Shown here: positions 22,107-31,118 of the stretch, piece after piece
How the letters are laid out: the number at the start of each line of letters is the position of its first letter
How positions within the stretch are numbered: the stretch's first letter is position 1
Assembly: GCF_019049325.1 (NCBI RefSeq)
Contig: NZ_JAGMUO010000033.1
Span: 1-62,634, forward strand
Origin: Streptomyces sp. AC512_CC834
GTDB taxonomy: Bacteria; Actinomycetota; Actinomycetes; Streptomycetales; Streptomycetaceae
Length of the DNA: 62,634 nt
Direction of reading: 5' to 3'
Position numbers and translations under genes: made by a program
The notes under the pieces: generated by a model
Seen by the model: the letters and a program-made list of their open reading frames with translations, nothing else
Databases searched by the model: none
What the model was told of the DNA's origin: nothing

Positions 22107-23213
22107 CTAGAGCGCGAGCAGCTCCTTGGTCGTGATGGTGAGTAGCTCGGGTCCGCCGTCCGCCTCGGGGCGCACGACGAGCGTGTCATCGATCCGGACC
22201 CCGCCCCGGCCCGGGAGGTGGACCCCCGGTTCGACGGTGACCGGCACACAAGCGTCCAGTTTACCCATGGCCGCGGGGGCCAACTGCGGGTCCTCGTCGA
22301 TTTCGAGTCCGACACCGTGACCGGTGAGGGCCGGAAGGTTCTCCGCGTACCCCGCCGAGTCCAGTGCCTGGCGGGCCGCGCGGTCCACATCACGGCAGGC
22401 GGCGCCGGGTGCGAGGGCCTCACGTCCGGCCCGCTGGGCGGAGAAGACGAGGTCGTACAGCTCGATCTGCCAGTCGGCCGGCGAGGTGCCGATGACGAAC
22501 GTACGGCCGATCTCGCAACGGTATCCGCGGTACGTCGCGCCCAGGCAGACGGAGAGGAAGTCGCCCTCCTCCACGCGCCGGTCGGTGGGCCGGTGGCCGC
22601 GGCGCCCCGAGTTCGGGCCCGTGCCGACGGAGGTGAGGAAGGCGGGGCCGTCGGCTCCGTGGTCGACGAGACGGCGTTCCAGCTCCAGGGCGAGATGCCG
22701 TTCGGTGCGGCCGACCAGGATGGACTCCAGGAGTTCACCGAGGGCCTGGTCGGCGATCTCGGCGCCGATGCGCAGGCAGGAGATCTCCTCCTCGTCCTTG
22801 ACCACCCGGAGCTGCTCGACCGCCTGTCCGAGGTCGGTCAGGCGCAGCCGGGGAACGACCGAGCGCATGGCACGGTGCCGGACCACGGTGAGGTGGTGGT
22901 CCTCCGTGGCGAGGGACTCGGCGCCCTGGTCGGCGGCGAGGCCGGAGGCCGCGACGGCCGGATCGCCGCCGGGTCCGGGCAGCGCGCGCACCGGCAGCGA
23001 CTCGTCGGGCCGTCCGTCGGCCGGCCGGTCGTCCGGCGGGCCCGAGCAGACCAGCAGGTCCTCGGTCTTGCCGAGCAGCAGCACGGCGCCGTGCGGGGCG
23101 GCGCCGGCGAGATAACGCACGTTGGCGGGCCGGGAGACGAGCGCCGCCGCGCTGCCGCCCGCGTTGCAGCGTTCCCGTAGGCGCGTCCGGCGGGCCGCGT
23201 AGACCTCTGACAT
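22107..23213 (-). CDS. M24-family (Xaa-Pro aminopeptidase-like) protein with altered metal site
   Basis: 368 residues from ATG 23213. Creatinase-like N-terminal domain (residues 1-140) and pita-bread C-terminal domain. Family landmarks are recognisable: GPAFLTSVGTGPNS, ALTGHGVGLEIDEDPQL, VTVEPGVHLPGRGG. By eye, the residues usually binding the two metals are changed: C223 where Asp is expected (SVCLGA), E234 for the second Asp (YRCEIGRT), D306 for a conserved His (LEIDED), D342 for the last Glu (VRIDDT). H299 and E328 remain. It may be a pseudo-peptidase rather than a working aminopeptidase. It is conserved next to efp-nusB, which hints at a translation-linked role, but this is inference. Confidence 0.88.
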   Translation of the reverse strand: MSEVYAARRTRLRERCNAGGSAAALVSRPANVRYLAGAAPHGAVLLLGKTEDLLVCSGPPDDRPADGRPDESLPVRALPGPGGDPAVAASGLAADQGAESLATEDHHLTVVRHRAMRSVVPRLRLTDLGQAVEQLRVVKDEEEISCLRIGAEIADQALGELLESILVGRTERHLALELERRLVDHGADGPAFLTSVGTGPNSGRRGHRPTDRRVEEGDFLSVCLGATYRGYRCEIGRTFVIGTSPADWQIELYDLVFSAQRAGREALAPGAACRDVDRAARQALDSAGYAENLPALTGHGVGLEIDEDPQLAPAAMGKLDACVPVTVEPGVHLPGRGGVRIDDTLVVRPEADGGPELLTITTKELLAL

Positions 23214-23338
23214 GAGCCGAGCGTATGGCTCCGCCGGGGAGTGCGCTGCTTGGGTGGGCCGAGTGGGCGGGGCCGGGGAATGCGGGGTGCGCCCATTGGG
23301 GTGGGGCCTTGTGTTGTGTGGGGCGTCTGGCCGCCGGT

Positions 23339-23385
23339 GGGGGCTTGTCGCGCCCCGCGGCGGAGCCGCACATCGATACAGCCCC
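23339..23385 (-). repeat. Dispersed Streptomyces intergenic element (candidate)
   Basis: On the minus strand the stretch reads TATCGATGTGCGGCTCCGCC then GCGGGGCGCGACAAGC. It contains the short hairpin GCGGC-TCC-GCCGC (23357-23369) and is followed by a CCCCCACCGGCGGCCAGACG-type segment. I recall near-identical strings in many Streptomyces intergenic regions; that is memory, not a search. It lies between the P-loop ATPase gene and the M24 gene and could act as a terminator. Confidence 0.5.
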
Positions 23386-23395
23386 ACGCCCCTGC

Positions 23396-24283
23396 TTACC
23401 AGTTCGGGGGGCTGGCTATCGAGCGGGACAGGACCTCGTTGAGGACCTGGGCCGTGTCCGGGACGTCGAGTTGGGAGTTGTCGATGATGGGGAGGCCGGA
23501 GCCGTACCAGCCGGCCATGCGGCCGTGGATGCGGGCCACCTCCTCGTCGGTGAGGCGTCGGTTGCCGCTGCGTTCGGCGTTGCGCTCCAGGACGATGTCC
23601 AGGCCCGGCAGGAGGACCACCGGGAGCAGGCCGGGGCCGACGTGCCGCTTCCAGCCGCCGAGGCCGACGACCGGGCGGTCCGGGAAGACCGCGTCGTCGA
23701 GGATGCACGAGATGCCGTTGGCGAGGAAGTTGCGCGCGGAGAAGCCGCAGGTGCGGCGGGCCAGGCGGTACTGCGCCTCCGAGTGTTCGTTCCACCCGGT
23801 CTGGGGGTCGGCGAAGCCTGAGCGGACCCATTCACGGACGTCGTCGAGGCTGATGTGCGCGGTGGGGACCCGGCGGTGGTCCGCCCAGTACTTGGCGACG
23901 CTGGTCTTGCCGGCGCCCGCGGGGCCGATGAGCAGCACCGCGAGGGTGGTCGAGGTGGAGTCCGGCGCGGCGGCCATGGCGGGGGGCACGCTGGGCACGG
24001 CCACCGGGCCGCCGGGCGGCAGCGGCACATGGCCGGTGGTCTCCGGCACGGGCGGGGCGGGAGCCGGCTGCTGCGGGCCCGGAGCCGGGGGCGGCGACGG
24101 GGCCTGCTGGGCCGCGCCGGGGTGCGGGGCCCGCAGGGGGTACCCCGGCGCCGAGGGCTGCGGCACGGGGGCGACGGGTCCCTGGTGCGGGCCGGGGTGG
24201 TGTGCGGCCGGGGACCAGCCGGCGGCCGGTCCGTGCCCCGGCTGGTGGGGCGGCGGCAGCGGAGAACCCACTGGGTGCTGCAT
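23396..24283 (-). CDS. P-loop ATPase/kinase-like protein with proline-rich N-terminus
   Basis: 295 residues from ATG 24283 (GGAG 9 nt upstream). Residues 1-110 are Pro/Ala/Gly/His-rich and certainly disordered. The C-terminal ~180 residues are an AAA_33/zeta-toxin-like nucleoside kinase fold: Walker A GPAGAGKTSVAK at 120-131, then HISLDDVREWV and an LLPGLDIVLERNAER segment. This fold phosphorylates small molecules or nucleotides; no antitoxin-like neighbour is present, so toxin function is not suggested. It lies downstream of the aro terminator and upstream of the M24 gene. Substrate unknown. Confidence 0.82.
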   Translation of the reverse strand: MQHPVGSPLPPPHQPGHGPAAGWSPAAHHPGPHQGPVAPVPQPSAPGYPLRAPHPGAAQQAPSPPPAPGPQQPAPAPPVPETTGHVPLPPGGPVAVPSVPPAMAAAPDSTSTTLAVLLIGPAGAGKTSVAKYWADHRRVPTAHISLDDVREWVRSGFADPQTGWNEHSEAQYRLARRTCGFSARNFLANGISCILDDAVFPDRPVVGLGGWKRHVGPGLLPVVLLPGLDIVLERNAERSGNRRLTDEEVARIHGRMAGWYGSGLPIIDNSQLDVPDTAQVLNEVLSRSIASPPNW

Positions 24284-24361
24284 CCGGTGCCACTCCGTCT
24301 CGTACAGGCGATGGGCGCTGACGGCGGGACGGGTGCCCGCCCCCTCTGCTACCGAACGGTA

Positions 24362-24399
24362 CCGCCCCCGGCCGTCGTTTGGTGAACGGCCGGGGGCGG
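24362..24399 (-). terminator. Terminator of the aro genes
   Basis: CCGCCCCCGGCCGT (24362-24375) and ACGGCCGGGGGCGG (24386-24399) form a perfect 14-bp stem with a 10-nt loop, 51 nt after the aroB stop on the minus strand. Confidence 0.85.
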
Positions 24400-24450
24400 C
24401 CCGAAGTGCCCGTCCGACAGGTCGAATCGGACGGAAGGCGCACCGGGGTA

Positions 24451-26097
24451 CTACTCGCCCACCTCGCCATAGGCGGCGAGGAGGACGGCCGGGTCGGGGC
24501 CCTCCAGCACGGTGGGCTTGGCGAGGCCGTCCAGGACGATGAAGCGCAGCACGTCGCCGCGGGACTTCTTGTCGACCTTCATGTTCTCGACCAGCTTGGG
24601 CCACTGGTCGTACCGGTAGTGCAGCGGCAGCCCGACGGATTCGAGGATGGCGCGGTGGCGGTCCGCGGTGGCGTCGTCCAGGCGGCCCGCCAGCCGGCCC
24701 AGTTCGGCGGCGAAGTGCATGCCGACGGAGACGGCGGCGCCGTGGCGCCACTTGTAGCGCTCGTTCTTCTCGATGGCGTGGCCCAGGGTGTGGCCGTAGT
24801 TCAGGATCTCCCTGCGGCCCGCTTCCCTCAGGTCGGACGAGACGACCTCGGCCTTGACGTTGATGGAGCGCACGATCAGCTCGGCGGTGTGCGGTCCGGC
24901 CGGGGTGCGCGCGGCCACGGGGTCGGACTCGATGAGGTCGAGGATCACCGGGTCGGCGATGAAGCCGGCCTTGATGACCTCGGCCAGGCCGGACACGTAG
25001 TCGTTGACCGGGAGCGAGTCCAGGGCGGCCAGGTCGCACAGCACACCGGCCGGCGGGTGGAAGGCGCCGACGAGGTTCTTGCCCTCGGCGGTGTTGACGC
25101 CGGTCTTGCCGCCGACGGCCGCGTCCACCATGGCCAGCACGGTGGTGGGGACGGCGATCCAGCGCACGCCGCGCAGCCAGGTCGCGGCCACGAATCCGGC
25201 CAGGTCGGTGCTGGCCCCGCCGCCGACCCCGATGACGACGTCGGTACGGGTGAACCCGGACTGGCCGAGCGCCTTCCAGCAGTAGGCGGCGACCTCGGCG
25301 GTCTTGGCCTCCTCCGCGTTGGGCACCTGGATGGCGATCGCCTCGTAGCCCTGTTCGGCGAGGTCGCCGCGCAGCGCGTCACCGGTCTCGGCGAGCGCTT
25401 CGGGGTGGATCACCGCGACGCGTTTGGCCTTCGCGCCGATCAGGCCGCCCAGCTCGCCCAGGAGCTGCCGGCCCACCAGGACCTCGTAGGGCTCTGATCC
25501 GGCGGTGCCGCCGACCTGGATCCTCTTCACAGCGTTCACCACAGCGTCCTCCGGCCGGGGGTCCGAGGGTCGGCCTCCGGGAATTGCAGCCAACTCCAGT
25601 GCGTCCAGGGCGGCTTGGGTGACTTCTTCGGGCGTACGGCCGTCGGTGGTCACGACGACCGCGGCCACCTCCTCGTACAGGTGCCGACGGGCCTCCATCA
25701 GCTCGCGCCACTGCTTGCGCGGGTTGATCGCCAGCAGTGGGCGCGCCGCGTTCAGGCCGGTGCGCTTGACCGCCTCGTCGACGTCCATCGAGAGGTAGAC
25801 GACGCGCTGCCCGGCGAGCAGCGCGCGCGTGTCCGCGTCCAGGATCGCGCCACCACCGAGGGCGAGGACTCCGTCGTGTCCGGTGAGCGCCGCGCGTACG
25901 GCGTTCTTCTCCAGCTCACGGAAGGCGCCCTCGCCCTCGTTCACGAAGATCTCGGCGATGCTCCGCCCCTCGGCGGAGACGATGTCCTCGTCCGTGTCCC
26001 GGTGGCCGACGCCGAGCCGCTCGGCCAGCAGCCGTCCGACGGTGGACTTGCCGACGCCCATCGGGCCGACGAGGACGACCAGCGGTGCCCCGCTCAT
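24451..26097 (-). CDS. aroKB: Shikimate kinase and 3-dehydroquinate synthase in one reading frame (AroK-AroB)
   Basis: One uninterrupted frame of 548 codons encodes two shikimate-pathway enzymes. Residues 1-170 are shikimate kinase: P-loop [24 protein letters not shown], and the RPLL lid. Residues about 187-548 are 3-dehydroquinate synthase: [52 protein letters not shown]. The two are separate genes in S. coelicolor as I recall. Here no stop separates them, but GTG 25542 (or 25539) has a GGAGG 5-8 nt upstream and would give a normal 363-residue AroB. Translation may thus yield a fusion, a free AroB, or both. Start ATG 26097 overlaps aroC by 4 nt. Confidence 0.9.
   Translation of the reverse strand: MSGAPLVVLVGPMGVGKSTVGRLLAERLGVGHRDTDEDIVSAEGRSIAEIFVNEGEGAFRELEKNAVRAALTGHDGVLALGGGAILDADTRALLAGQRVVYLSMDVDEAVKRTGLNAARPLLAINPRKQWRELMEARRHLYEEVAAVVVTTDGRTPEEVTQAALDALELAAIPGGRPSDPRPEDAVVNAVKRIQVGGTAGSEPYEVLVGRQLLGELGGLIGAKAKRVAVIHPEALAETGDALRGDLAEQGYEAIAIQVPNAEEAKTAEVAAYCWKALGQSGFTRTDVVIGVGGGASTDLAGFVAATWLRGVRWIAVPTTVLAMVDAAVGGKTGVNTAEGKNLVGAFHPPAGVLCDLAALDSLPVNDYVSGLAEVIKAGFIADPVILDLIESDPVAARTPAGPHTAELIVRSINVKAEVVSSDLREAGRREILNYGHTLGHAIEKNERYKWRHGAAVSVGMHFAAELGRLAGRLDDATADRHRAILESVGLPLHYRYDQWPKLVENMKVDKKSRGDVLRFIVLDGLAKPTVLEGPDPAVLLAAYGEVGE
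25539..25552 (-). promoter_or_regulatory. Internal ribosome-binding site and GTG start for aroB
   Basis: On the minus strand the sequence is GGAGGACGCTGTGGTG. The SD-like GGAGG lies 5 nt before the first GTG (25542) and 8 nt before the second (25539). It sits in the non-conserved linker between the kinase and synthase parts (around residues 172-190 of the long frame), which argues for separate AroB initiation. Confidence 0.6.
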
Positions 26098-27278
26098 CGG
26101 ACGGCCAGGTTCTCGAGGTACGAGGTGACGTTGCGGCGAGTCTCGGCGACCGAGTCGCCGCCGAACTTCTCCGCGACGGCGTCCGCGAGTACGAGGGCCA
26201 CCATGGCCTCGGCGACGATTCCGGCCGCCGGTACGGCGGACACGTCGGAGCGCTGGTGGTGTGCCTGCGTGGCCTCGCCGGTGGTCACGTCCACGGTCTT
26301 CAGTGCCCGCGGCACGGTCGCGATCGGCTTCATCGCGGCGCGCACCCGCAGCAGTTCACCGGTGGTGAGGCCGCCCTCGGTGCCGCCGGAGCGGCCGGTG
26401 ACACGGCGGATGCCGTCGGGCGTGCCCACGATCTCGTCGTGGGCCTGGGAGCCTGGCACGCGGGCCAGCTCGAAGCCGTCGCCGATCTCGACGCCCTTGA
26501 TCGCCTGGATGCCCATGAGGGCGCCGGCGAGCCGCGCGTCGAGCTTGCGGTCCCAGTGGACGTGCGAGCCGAGGCCCACCGGCACGCCGTAGGCGAGGAT
26601 CTCGACGACGCCGCCGAGGGTGTCGCCGTCCTTGTGGGCCTGGTCGATCTCGGCGACCATCGCCTTCGACGCGTCCGCGTCCAGGCAGCGCACGGGGTCG
26701 GCGTCCAGCTTCCCGACGTCGGCCGGCGTCGGGTACACGCCGTGCGGCGCCTTCGCCCCGGCCAGCTCGACGACATGGCTGACGATCTCGACGCCGGTCG
26801 TCTCCTTCAGGTACGACCGGGCCACCGCGCCCAGCGCCACCCGGGCCGCCGTCTCACGGGCCGAGGCGCGCTCCAGGATCGGCCGGGCCTCGTCGAAGCC
26901 GTACTTCTGCATGCCCGCGAGGTCGGCGTGGCCGGGCCGGGGCCGGGTCAGCGGGGCGTTGCGGGCGAGGCCGGCCAGCACCTCCGGGTCCACCGGGTCG
27001 GCCGCCATGACCTGCTCCCACTTGGGCCACTCGGTGTTGCCGACCATGACGGCGACCGGGGAGCCCATCGTCAGACCGTGCCGGACGCCGCCGAGGAAGG
27101 TGACCTCGTCGCGCTCGAACTTCATCCGCGCGCCGCGACCGTAGCCCAGCCGCCGCCTCGCCAGGTGGTCCGCCACCATGTCGGTGGTGATCGGCACACC
27201 GGCGGGCAGGCCCTCCAGCGTCGCGACGAGTGCGGGACCGTGGGACTCCCCCGCGGTCAGCCAGCGCAACCTGCTCAA
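26094..27278 (-). CDS. aroC: Chorismate synthase
   Basis: Converts EPSP to chorismate with reduced FMN. 394 residues from TTG 27278 (GAGGAG upstream; [17 protein letters not shown] matches family starts). Signatures include [24 protein letters not shown], the SGG-type [23 protein letters not shown] and the conserved C-terminal [11 protein letters not shown]. It overlaps aroK by 4 nt downstream. The bases 27279-27482 upstream hold a GACG-rich repeat and no gene. Confidence 0.96.
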   Translation of the reverse strand: MSRLRWLTAGESHGPALVATLEGLPAGVPITTDMVADHLARRRLGYGRGARMKFERDEVTFLGGVRHGLTMGSPVAVMVGNTEWPKWEQVMAADPVDPEVLAGLARNAPLTRPRPGHADLAGMQKYGFDEARPILERASARETAARVALGAVARSYLKETTGVEIVSHVVELAGAKAPHGVYPTPADVGKLDADPVRCLDADASKAMVAEIDQAHKDGDTLGGVVEILAYGVPVGLGSHVHWDRKLDARLAGALMGIQAIKGVEIGDGFELARVPGSQAHDEIVGTPDGIRRVTGRSGGTEGGLTTGELLRVRAAMKPIATVPRALKTVDVTTGEATQAHHQRSDVSAVPAAGIVAEAMVALVLADAVAEKFGGDSVAETRRNVTSYLENLAVR

Positions 27279-27422
27279 CGGTGCTCCTCAGTGCTCGCGC
27301 CCCGGTATGCCCTGCGTACGCGTCCTGTCCGCGTACGCGACGACTCGACCGGGTGCGCGGCCCCGGTCCGCCGCCTTCGATCCTCCCACGTCCGGCCACT
27401 CGGCCCGGTCGCCGGTCCATTT

Positions 27423-27453
27423 GACGGACGGACGGACGGCCGGACGGACGGCC
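27423..27453. repeat. GACG tetranucleotide-like repeat
   Basis: Repeated GACG/GGAC units interrupted by GGCC between aroC and the small membrane protein gene. Low-complexity DNA; no function visible. Confidence 0.6.
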
Positions 27454-27482
27454 GAGCGGGCGGGCACGGGTCCCGGGCCGCG

Positions 27483-27806
27483 TCAGGCGGAACCGTTGCC
27501 CCGCTGCCGCGAGGGAGCGTAGGAACCGAGGAAGTCGGCGCCGGTCTCCTCCTGCCGCGGCGGTGCGTACGGCCCCAGGTGGTCGGCGCCGGTGCCCTGA
27601 CCGTCTTGCGCCGTCGTGCGCACGGCCTGCCCGGCGCGCGTCGCGCGCCGCCCGGCGATCCTGCGCCTGAGCTTGACCACCCAGCTCGCGAGGACGGCGA
27701 GCACGATCAGCGCAAGCACCGAGATCTGCACCCAGACGGGCAGGAAGCCCAGGACGGCCTCGAAGATCTGACTCTTGACGGAGGCCAGCGGCACACCTGT
27801 GTCCAT
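27483..27806 (-). CDS. Small membrane protein with a duplicated 14-residue tail motif
   Basis: 107 residues from ATG 27806. One membrane span (VWVQISVLALIVLAVLASWVV, residues about 24-44) is followed by a basic stretch (KLRRRIAGRRATR). The cytoplasmic tail carries two near-copies of one motif, TGADHLGPYAPPRQ (72-85) and TGADFLGSYAPSRQ (88-101), consensus TGADxLGxYAPxRQ. A repeated short linear motif of this kind usually binds a partner. It lies between aroE and aroC on the same strand. I do not recognise the family; no enzymatic role is suggested. Confidence 0.75.
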   Translation of the reverse strand: MDTGVPLASVKSQIFEAVLGFLPVWVQISVLALIVLAVLASWVVKLRRRIAGRRATRAGQAVRTTAQDGQGTGADHLGPYAPPRQEETGADFLGSYAPSRQRGNGSA

Positions 27807-27853
27807 GGATCGTCTTCCCCTCCCGTTCCGCCCCCTGCGGAACCGGACGGAGC

Positions 27854-28693
27854 CTAGCGGTCCGCCAGCGCGTGCTCTCCCGCTTTTCGCATCGCCGCCA
27901 GCGGCGCCGGAGCGCGGCCGGTCATCTGCTCCACCTGGAGCACCGCCTGGTGCAGCAGCAGGTCGAGGCCGCTGACGACGGCACCGCCGTACGCCGACCA
28001 GCGGGCGGCGAGCGCGGTGGGCCAGGGGTCGTAGAGCACGTCGAAGAGGGTCGTCGGCATCTCAGGGACGGCGGCGGCGAGGGCGTCGGTGGTGCCGGCC
28101 GGGGTGGTGGCCACCACCAGTGGGGCGCGCAGCGCCTCCTCGGCGTCGGCCCAGTCCGCGATGCGCACGTCGACGTCCAGCCGTCGCGCCCAGCCCCGCA
28201 TCTCGGCGGCGCGTGCCGCGCTGCGGACGTAGACGGCGACCTCGCCGGTGCAGATCCGGGCCAGCGCGGCCAGCGCGGAGGAGGCGGTGGCGCCGGCGCC
28301 GAGGACCGCGGCGGAGTCGACCTTCTCGATGCCGTGTTCGCGCAGCGCGGCGACCATGCCGGGGATGTCGGTGTTGTCGCCGGTCCTGCGGCCGTCCTCG
28401 GTGAGGACCACGGTGTTCACCGCGTCCACGGAGGCCGCCGTGTCGCTGATCGCGTCGAGCAGCGGGATCACCGCCCGCTTGAGCGGCATGGTCAGCGACA
28501 GCCCCGCCCACTCGGGACCCAGTTCCTCGAGGAAGCCGGGCAGTGCCGCCTCGTCGATGTCGAAACGGTCGTACGTCCAGTCCGCCAGCCCCAGCTCCGC
28601 GTAGGCGGCGCGGTGCAGTACCGGGGACAGGGAGTGGGCGATCGGGGAGCCGAGAACGGCGGCCCTGCGCCGGTCAGTCGCCGGAGCTGGCAT
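27854..28693 (-). CDS. aroE: Shikimate dehydrogenase
   Basis: NADPH-dependent reduction of 3-dehydroshikimate. 279 residues. The N-terminal substrate motif LGSPIAHSLSPVLHRAAY is present, catalytic Lys lies in LTMPLKRAV, GDNTDIPGM is conserved, and the nucleotide motif is VLGAGATASSALAAL. ATG 28693 overlaps the mltG end by 20 nt, an ordinary coupling in this strand-packed cluster. Part of the dispersed aroE-aroC-aroKB group. Confidence 0.95.
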   Translation of the reverse strand: MPAPATDRRRAAVLGSPIAHSLSPVLHRAAYAELGLADWTYDRFDIDEAALPGFLEELGPEWAGLSLTMPLKRAVIPLLDAISDTAASVDAVNTVVLTEDGRRTGDNTDIPGMVAALREHGIEKVDSAAVLGAGATASSALAALARICTGEVAVYVRSAARAAEMRGWARRLDVDVRIADWADAEEALRAPLVVATTPAGTTDALAAAVPEMPTTLFDVLYDPWPTALAARWSAYGGAVVSGLDLLLHQAVLQVEQMTGRAPAPLAAMRKAGEHALADR

Positions 28694-30461
28694 CGAACTT
28701 GTCCTTCAGCTTCAGGAACTCGTCGTGAGTCTTCGCGAACTCGGTCTTCTTCACGCCGTCGGTGGCCACGAAGTAGAGCCAGCCGTCCGCCGTCGGGTTG
28801 AGCGCCGCCTGCAGGGCCTCTCCGCCGGGGTTGTCGATGGGACCGGGTGGCAGGCCCTTGTTGGTGTAGGTGTTGTACGGGTCCTTGTTGCTGTTGATCT
28901 CGGACTCGCTGATGTGGATCTTGCTCTGGCCCTTCAGGTAGTTGAAGGTCGAGTCGAACTGCAGCTTCTGGTTCGTCTGGGTGTTGGATTCCTTGAGCCG
29001 GTTGTAGATGACCTCGGACATCTTGCGGAAGTCCTCGTGGGTCTTGCCCTCCGCCTGCAGCAGGCTCGCCACGGTGAGCAGCTCCCACGGCCCCTCGAGG
29101 CCGAGACCCTCCGCCTTCTCCTCGAGGCCGATCTTCTCGTACTGCGCACTGGCACGTGCCACCATCTGCTTGAGCACGTCCTCGGGCTTCTGTCCCTTGG
29201 CGGCCGAGTAGCTGGACGGGTAGAGGAAGCCCTCCAGGGGGTCCTTGACGTCCTTGTGGTTCAGCGCCCATTCGGGCAGGCCGAGGCTCTTGTACTCGGA
29301 CTTGGCGACCTTGGCGGTGGTGCCCTTCTTCACCTCGAGGCGCTTGTCGATGAGCTCGTAGATGTCGGCGTTGCGCCTGCCCTCGGCGATGATCAGGTTG
29401 CTGCGGCTCTCCGGGTTGAGCAGGAGTTCGACCGCGCTCTCGGCCGACATCTCCTTCTGCAGCGTGTAGACGCCGTCCTGGATGCTCTTGCCCCGGGGGT
29501 TGCTCTGCTGGGCGGCGATGAAGGCGTCGACGCTCTTCACCACGCCCTTTCGCTTCAGCTCCTGGCCGATCGTCGAGCCGCCCGCGCCCTTGGGGATGGT
29601 GATGTTCACCTGCTCGCCGTTGCCCTCGCCCGCGAAGTCCGGGGCCGCGCCGAAACGATCCTGGTAAAACTGGTAGCCGAAATAGCCGATGCCCGCCACG
29701 CCGCCGCCCATCACCAGGCAGACCACCAGACAGGCGCATCCACTGCGGCGTTTCTTGGGCTTGCCGCCCCGGCTCCTGCGGTCCTCGCGGCCGTCGTCCG
29801 CCGCGTCGTCCTCGTCACCGCCGTCCCCGCCCGCGAAGAAAGCGTGCTCGCCCTCGTCCGGCCCGGGGTCCCAGTCGGTGCGCTGCGGCTCGGGCTCGGC
29901 ACGCCGGCGGGCGGGCGGCTCCGGCGGCGGGTACGCCTGCGGGGTGCCGTAGAAGTCGGGCTGCTCCGCACCGTAGCCGCCGGCCTGTTGTCCGTAGGGG
30001 TCGGACGGCTCGGCCGGGTACTGGGCTTGGGGATGCGCGCCGGTGCCCCAGCCGCCGTTGTCGTATCCCTGCTGACCCTGCTGACCTTGTTGGCCCTGAT
30101 GGCCCTGTTGCGGCTGGTGGGTCTGGGGCGCGTACTGCTGGTCGTACTGCTGCTGGTCGTACTGCTGACCGTACTGGTGCTGGTCGTACTGCGGCCGGCC
30201 GTACTGGTCGTACCGCGGCTCGGGGTGCTGGTGGCCGTACTGGTCGTACTGCGGCTGCCCGCCGCCGTACCCCGACTGCCCGCCGTCGCCCCAGTCGCCG
30301 TACTGCTGCTGCGCCTGCTGCTCCGGATACTGCTGCGGCTGGCCGCCGTAGGGAGACTGCTGACCCGTGTGGGCCTGCTGTCCGCCCCATCCGTCGTCCC
30401 CGTACAACGGGTCCTCCGGATGCCACGGTTCGGAGCCTGGGCCCCGGCCATACTCAGTCAT
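28674..30461 (-). CDS. mltG: Endolytic murein transglycosylase MltG with long Gln/Tyr-rich N-terminus
   Basis: Cuts nascent glycan strands at the membrane. 595 residues, far longer than the ~340 of E. coli MltG. Residues 1-180 are Gln/Tyr/Gly-rich and repetitive (QYDQ units; QQG repeats at 122-132, DNA 30062-30113). A charged segment is followed by a membrane span at about 242-266 (CACLVVCLVMGGGVAGIGYFGYQ). The YceG domain fills the rest. In VASLLQAEGK, E471 aligns with catalytic Glu218 of E. coli; the first Glu of the usual EKE is Gln469. The C-terminal GLPPGPIDNPGGEALQAALNP signature is intact. Order alaS-ruvX-mltG-aroE is classic. Confidence 0.94.
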   Translation of the reverse strand: MTEYGRGPGSEPWHPEDPLYGDDGWGGQQAHTGQQSPYGGQPQQYPEQQAQQQYGDWGDGGQSGYGGGQPQYDQYGHQHPEPRYDQYGRPQYDQHQYGQQYDQQQYDQQYAPQTHQPQQGHQGQQGQQGQQGYDNGGWGTGAHPQAQYPAEPSDPYGQQAGGYGAEQPDFYGTPQAYPPPEPPARRRAEPEPQRTDWDPGPDEGEHAFFAGGDGGDEDDAADDGREDRRSRGGKPKKRRSGCACLVVCLVMGGGVAGIGYFGYQFYQDRFGAAPDFAGEGNGEQVNITIPKGAGGSTIGQELKRKGVVKSVDAFIAAQQSNPRGKSIQDGVYTLQKEMSAESAVELLLNPESRSNLIIAEGRRNADIYELIDKRLEVKKGTTAKVAKSEYKSLGLPEWALNHKDVKDPLEGFLYPSSYSAAKGQKPEDVLKQMVARASAQYEKIGLEEKAEGLGLEGPWELLTVASLLQAEGKTHEDFRKMSEVIYNRLKESNTQTNQKLQFDSTFNYLKGQSKIHISESEINSNKDPYNTYTNKGLPPGPIDNPGGEALQAALNPTADGWLYFVATDGVKKTEFAKTHDEFLKLKDKFDASSGD

Positions 30462-30602
30462 GGATCCCCTAGAGCCGCGAGGCGACGGGGGGCGCGGCCT
30501 GTGCCGAAGGGGCCGCTTCCGTTCCGCCTCTTACTGTGCGGTGGCTGTTCGAAATGCCTCCGCATCGCGCGGAACGTTACCGCACCGCGATCAGATGACC
30601 AC

Positions 30603-31118
30603 TTAGACGCCCTCGCCGGGTGGCCTGCCTGACACCCGTTCGGATTCCAGGGCCTGCTGGAGGATGATCACAGCGGCGGCCTGGTCGATGACCGACCGGC
30701 CCTTCTTCGACTTCACTCCGGAGGCACGCAGCCCCTGACTGGCGGTGACCGTCGTCATCCGCTCGTCGACGAGCCTGACCGGCACCGGAGCGATGCCGCG
30801 GGCCAGCTCCTGCGTGAAGCGCCTGACCTTGGCCGCGGCCGGGCCCTCGCCCCCCTTGAGGGAGCGCGGGAGACCGACGACGACCTCGATCGGCTCGTAC
30901 TCCTCGACCAACTGCCTCAGGCGTCGGTGCGCCGCCGGGACGTCGCGGCCCGGGACGGTCTCCACCGGGGTGGCGAGGATCCCGTCGGGGTCGCACGAGG
31001 CGACGCCGATGCGGGCGTCGCCGACGTCGACGGCCAGGCGGCGGCCGCGGCGCATCACCGGGCCGTCCGGCTGATCTCCGGCCTGCTCCCCCGCCCGGCC
31101 GTTCTCCGGACCGCTCAC
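30603..31118 (-). CDS. ruvX: RuvX/YqgF RNase H-fold nuclease
   Basis: Putative pre-16S rRNA nuclease. 171 residues from GTG 31118, which overlaps the alaS stop by 4 nt (GTGA). Features are [20 protein letters not shown] (first acidic residue), [27 protein letters not shown] and the C-terminal [13 protein letters not shown] (last acidic residue). The first 22 residues are an actinobacterial extension. Confidence 0.93.
   Translation of the reverse strand: MSGPENGRAGEQAGDQPDGPVMRRGRRLAVDVGDARIGVASCDPDGILATPVETVPGRDVPAAHRRLRQLVEEYEPIEVVVGLPRSLKGGEGPAAAKVRRFTQELARGIAPVPVRLVDERMTTVTASQGLRASGVKSKKGRSVIDQAAAVIILQQALESERVSGRPPGEGV

Noticed and set aside
23396..24283. Zeta-toxin-like kinase as part of a toxin-antitoxin pair
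   Set aside because: Fold is similar, but no small antitoxin gene is adjacent and the neighbours are housekeeping genes.
30062..30113. Direct repeats resembling a small CRISPR-like array
   Set aside because: Units are 9 bp, contiguous, without spacers, and encode the QQG repeats of MltG.
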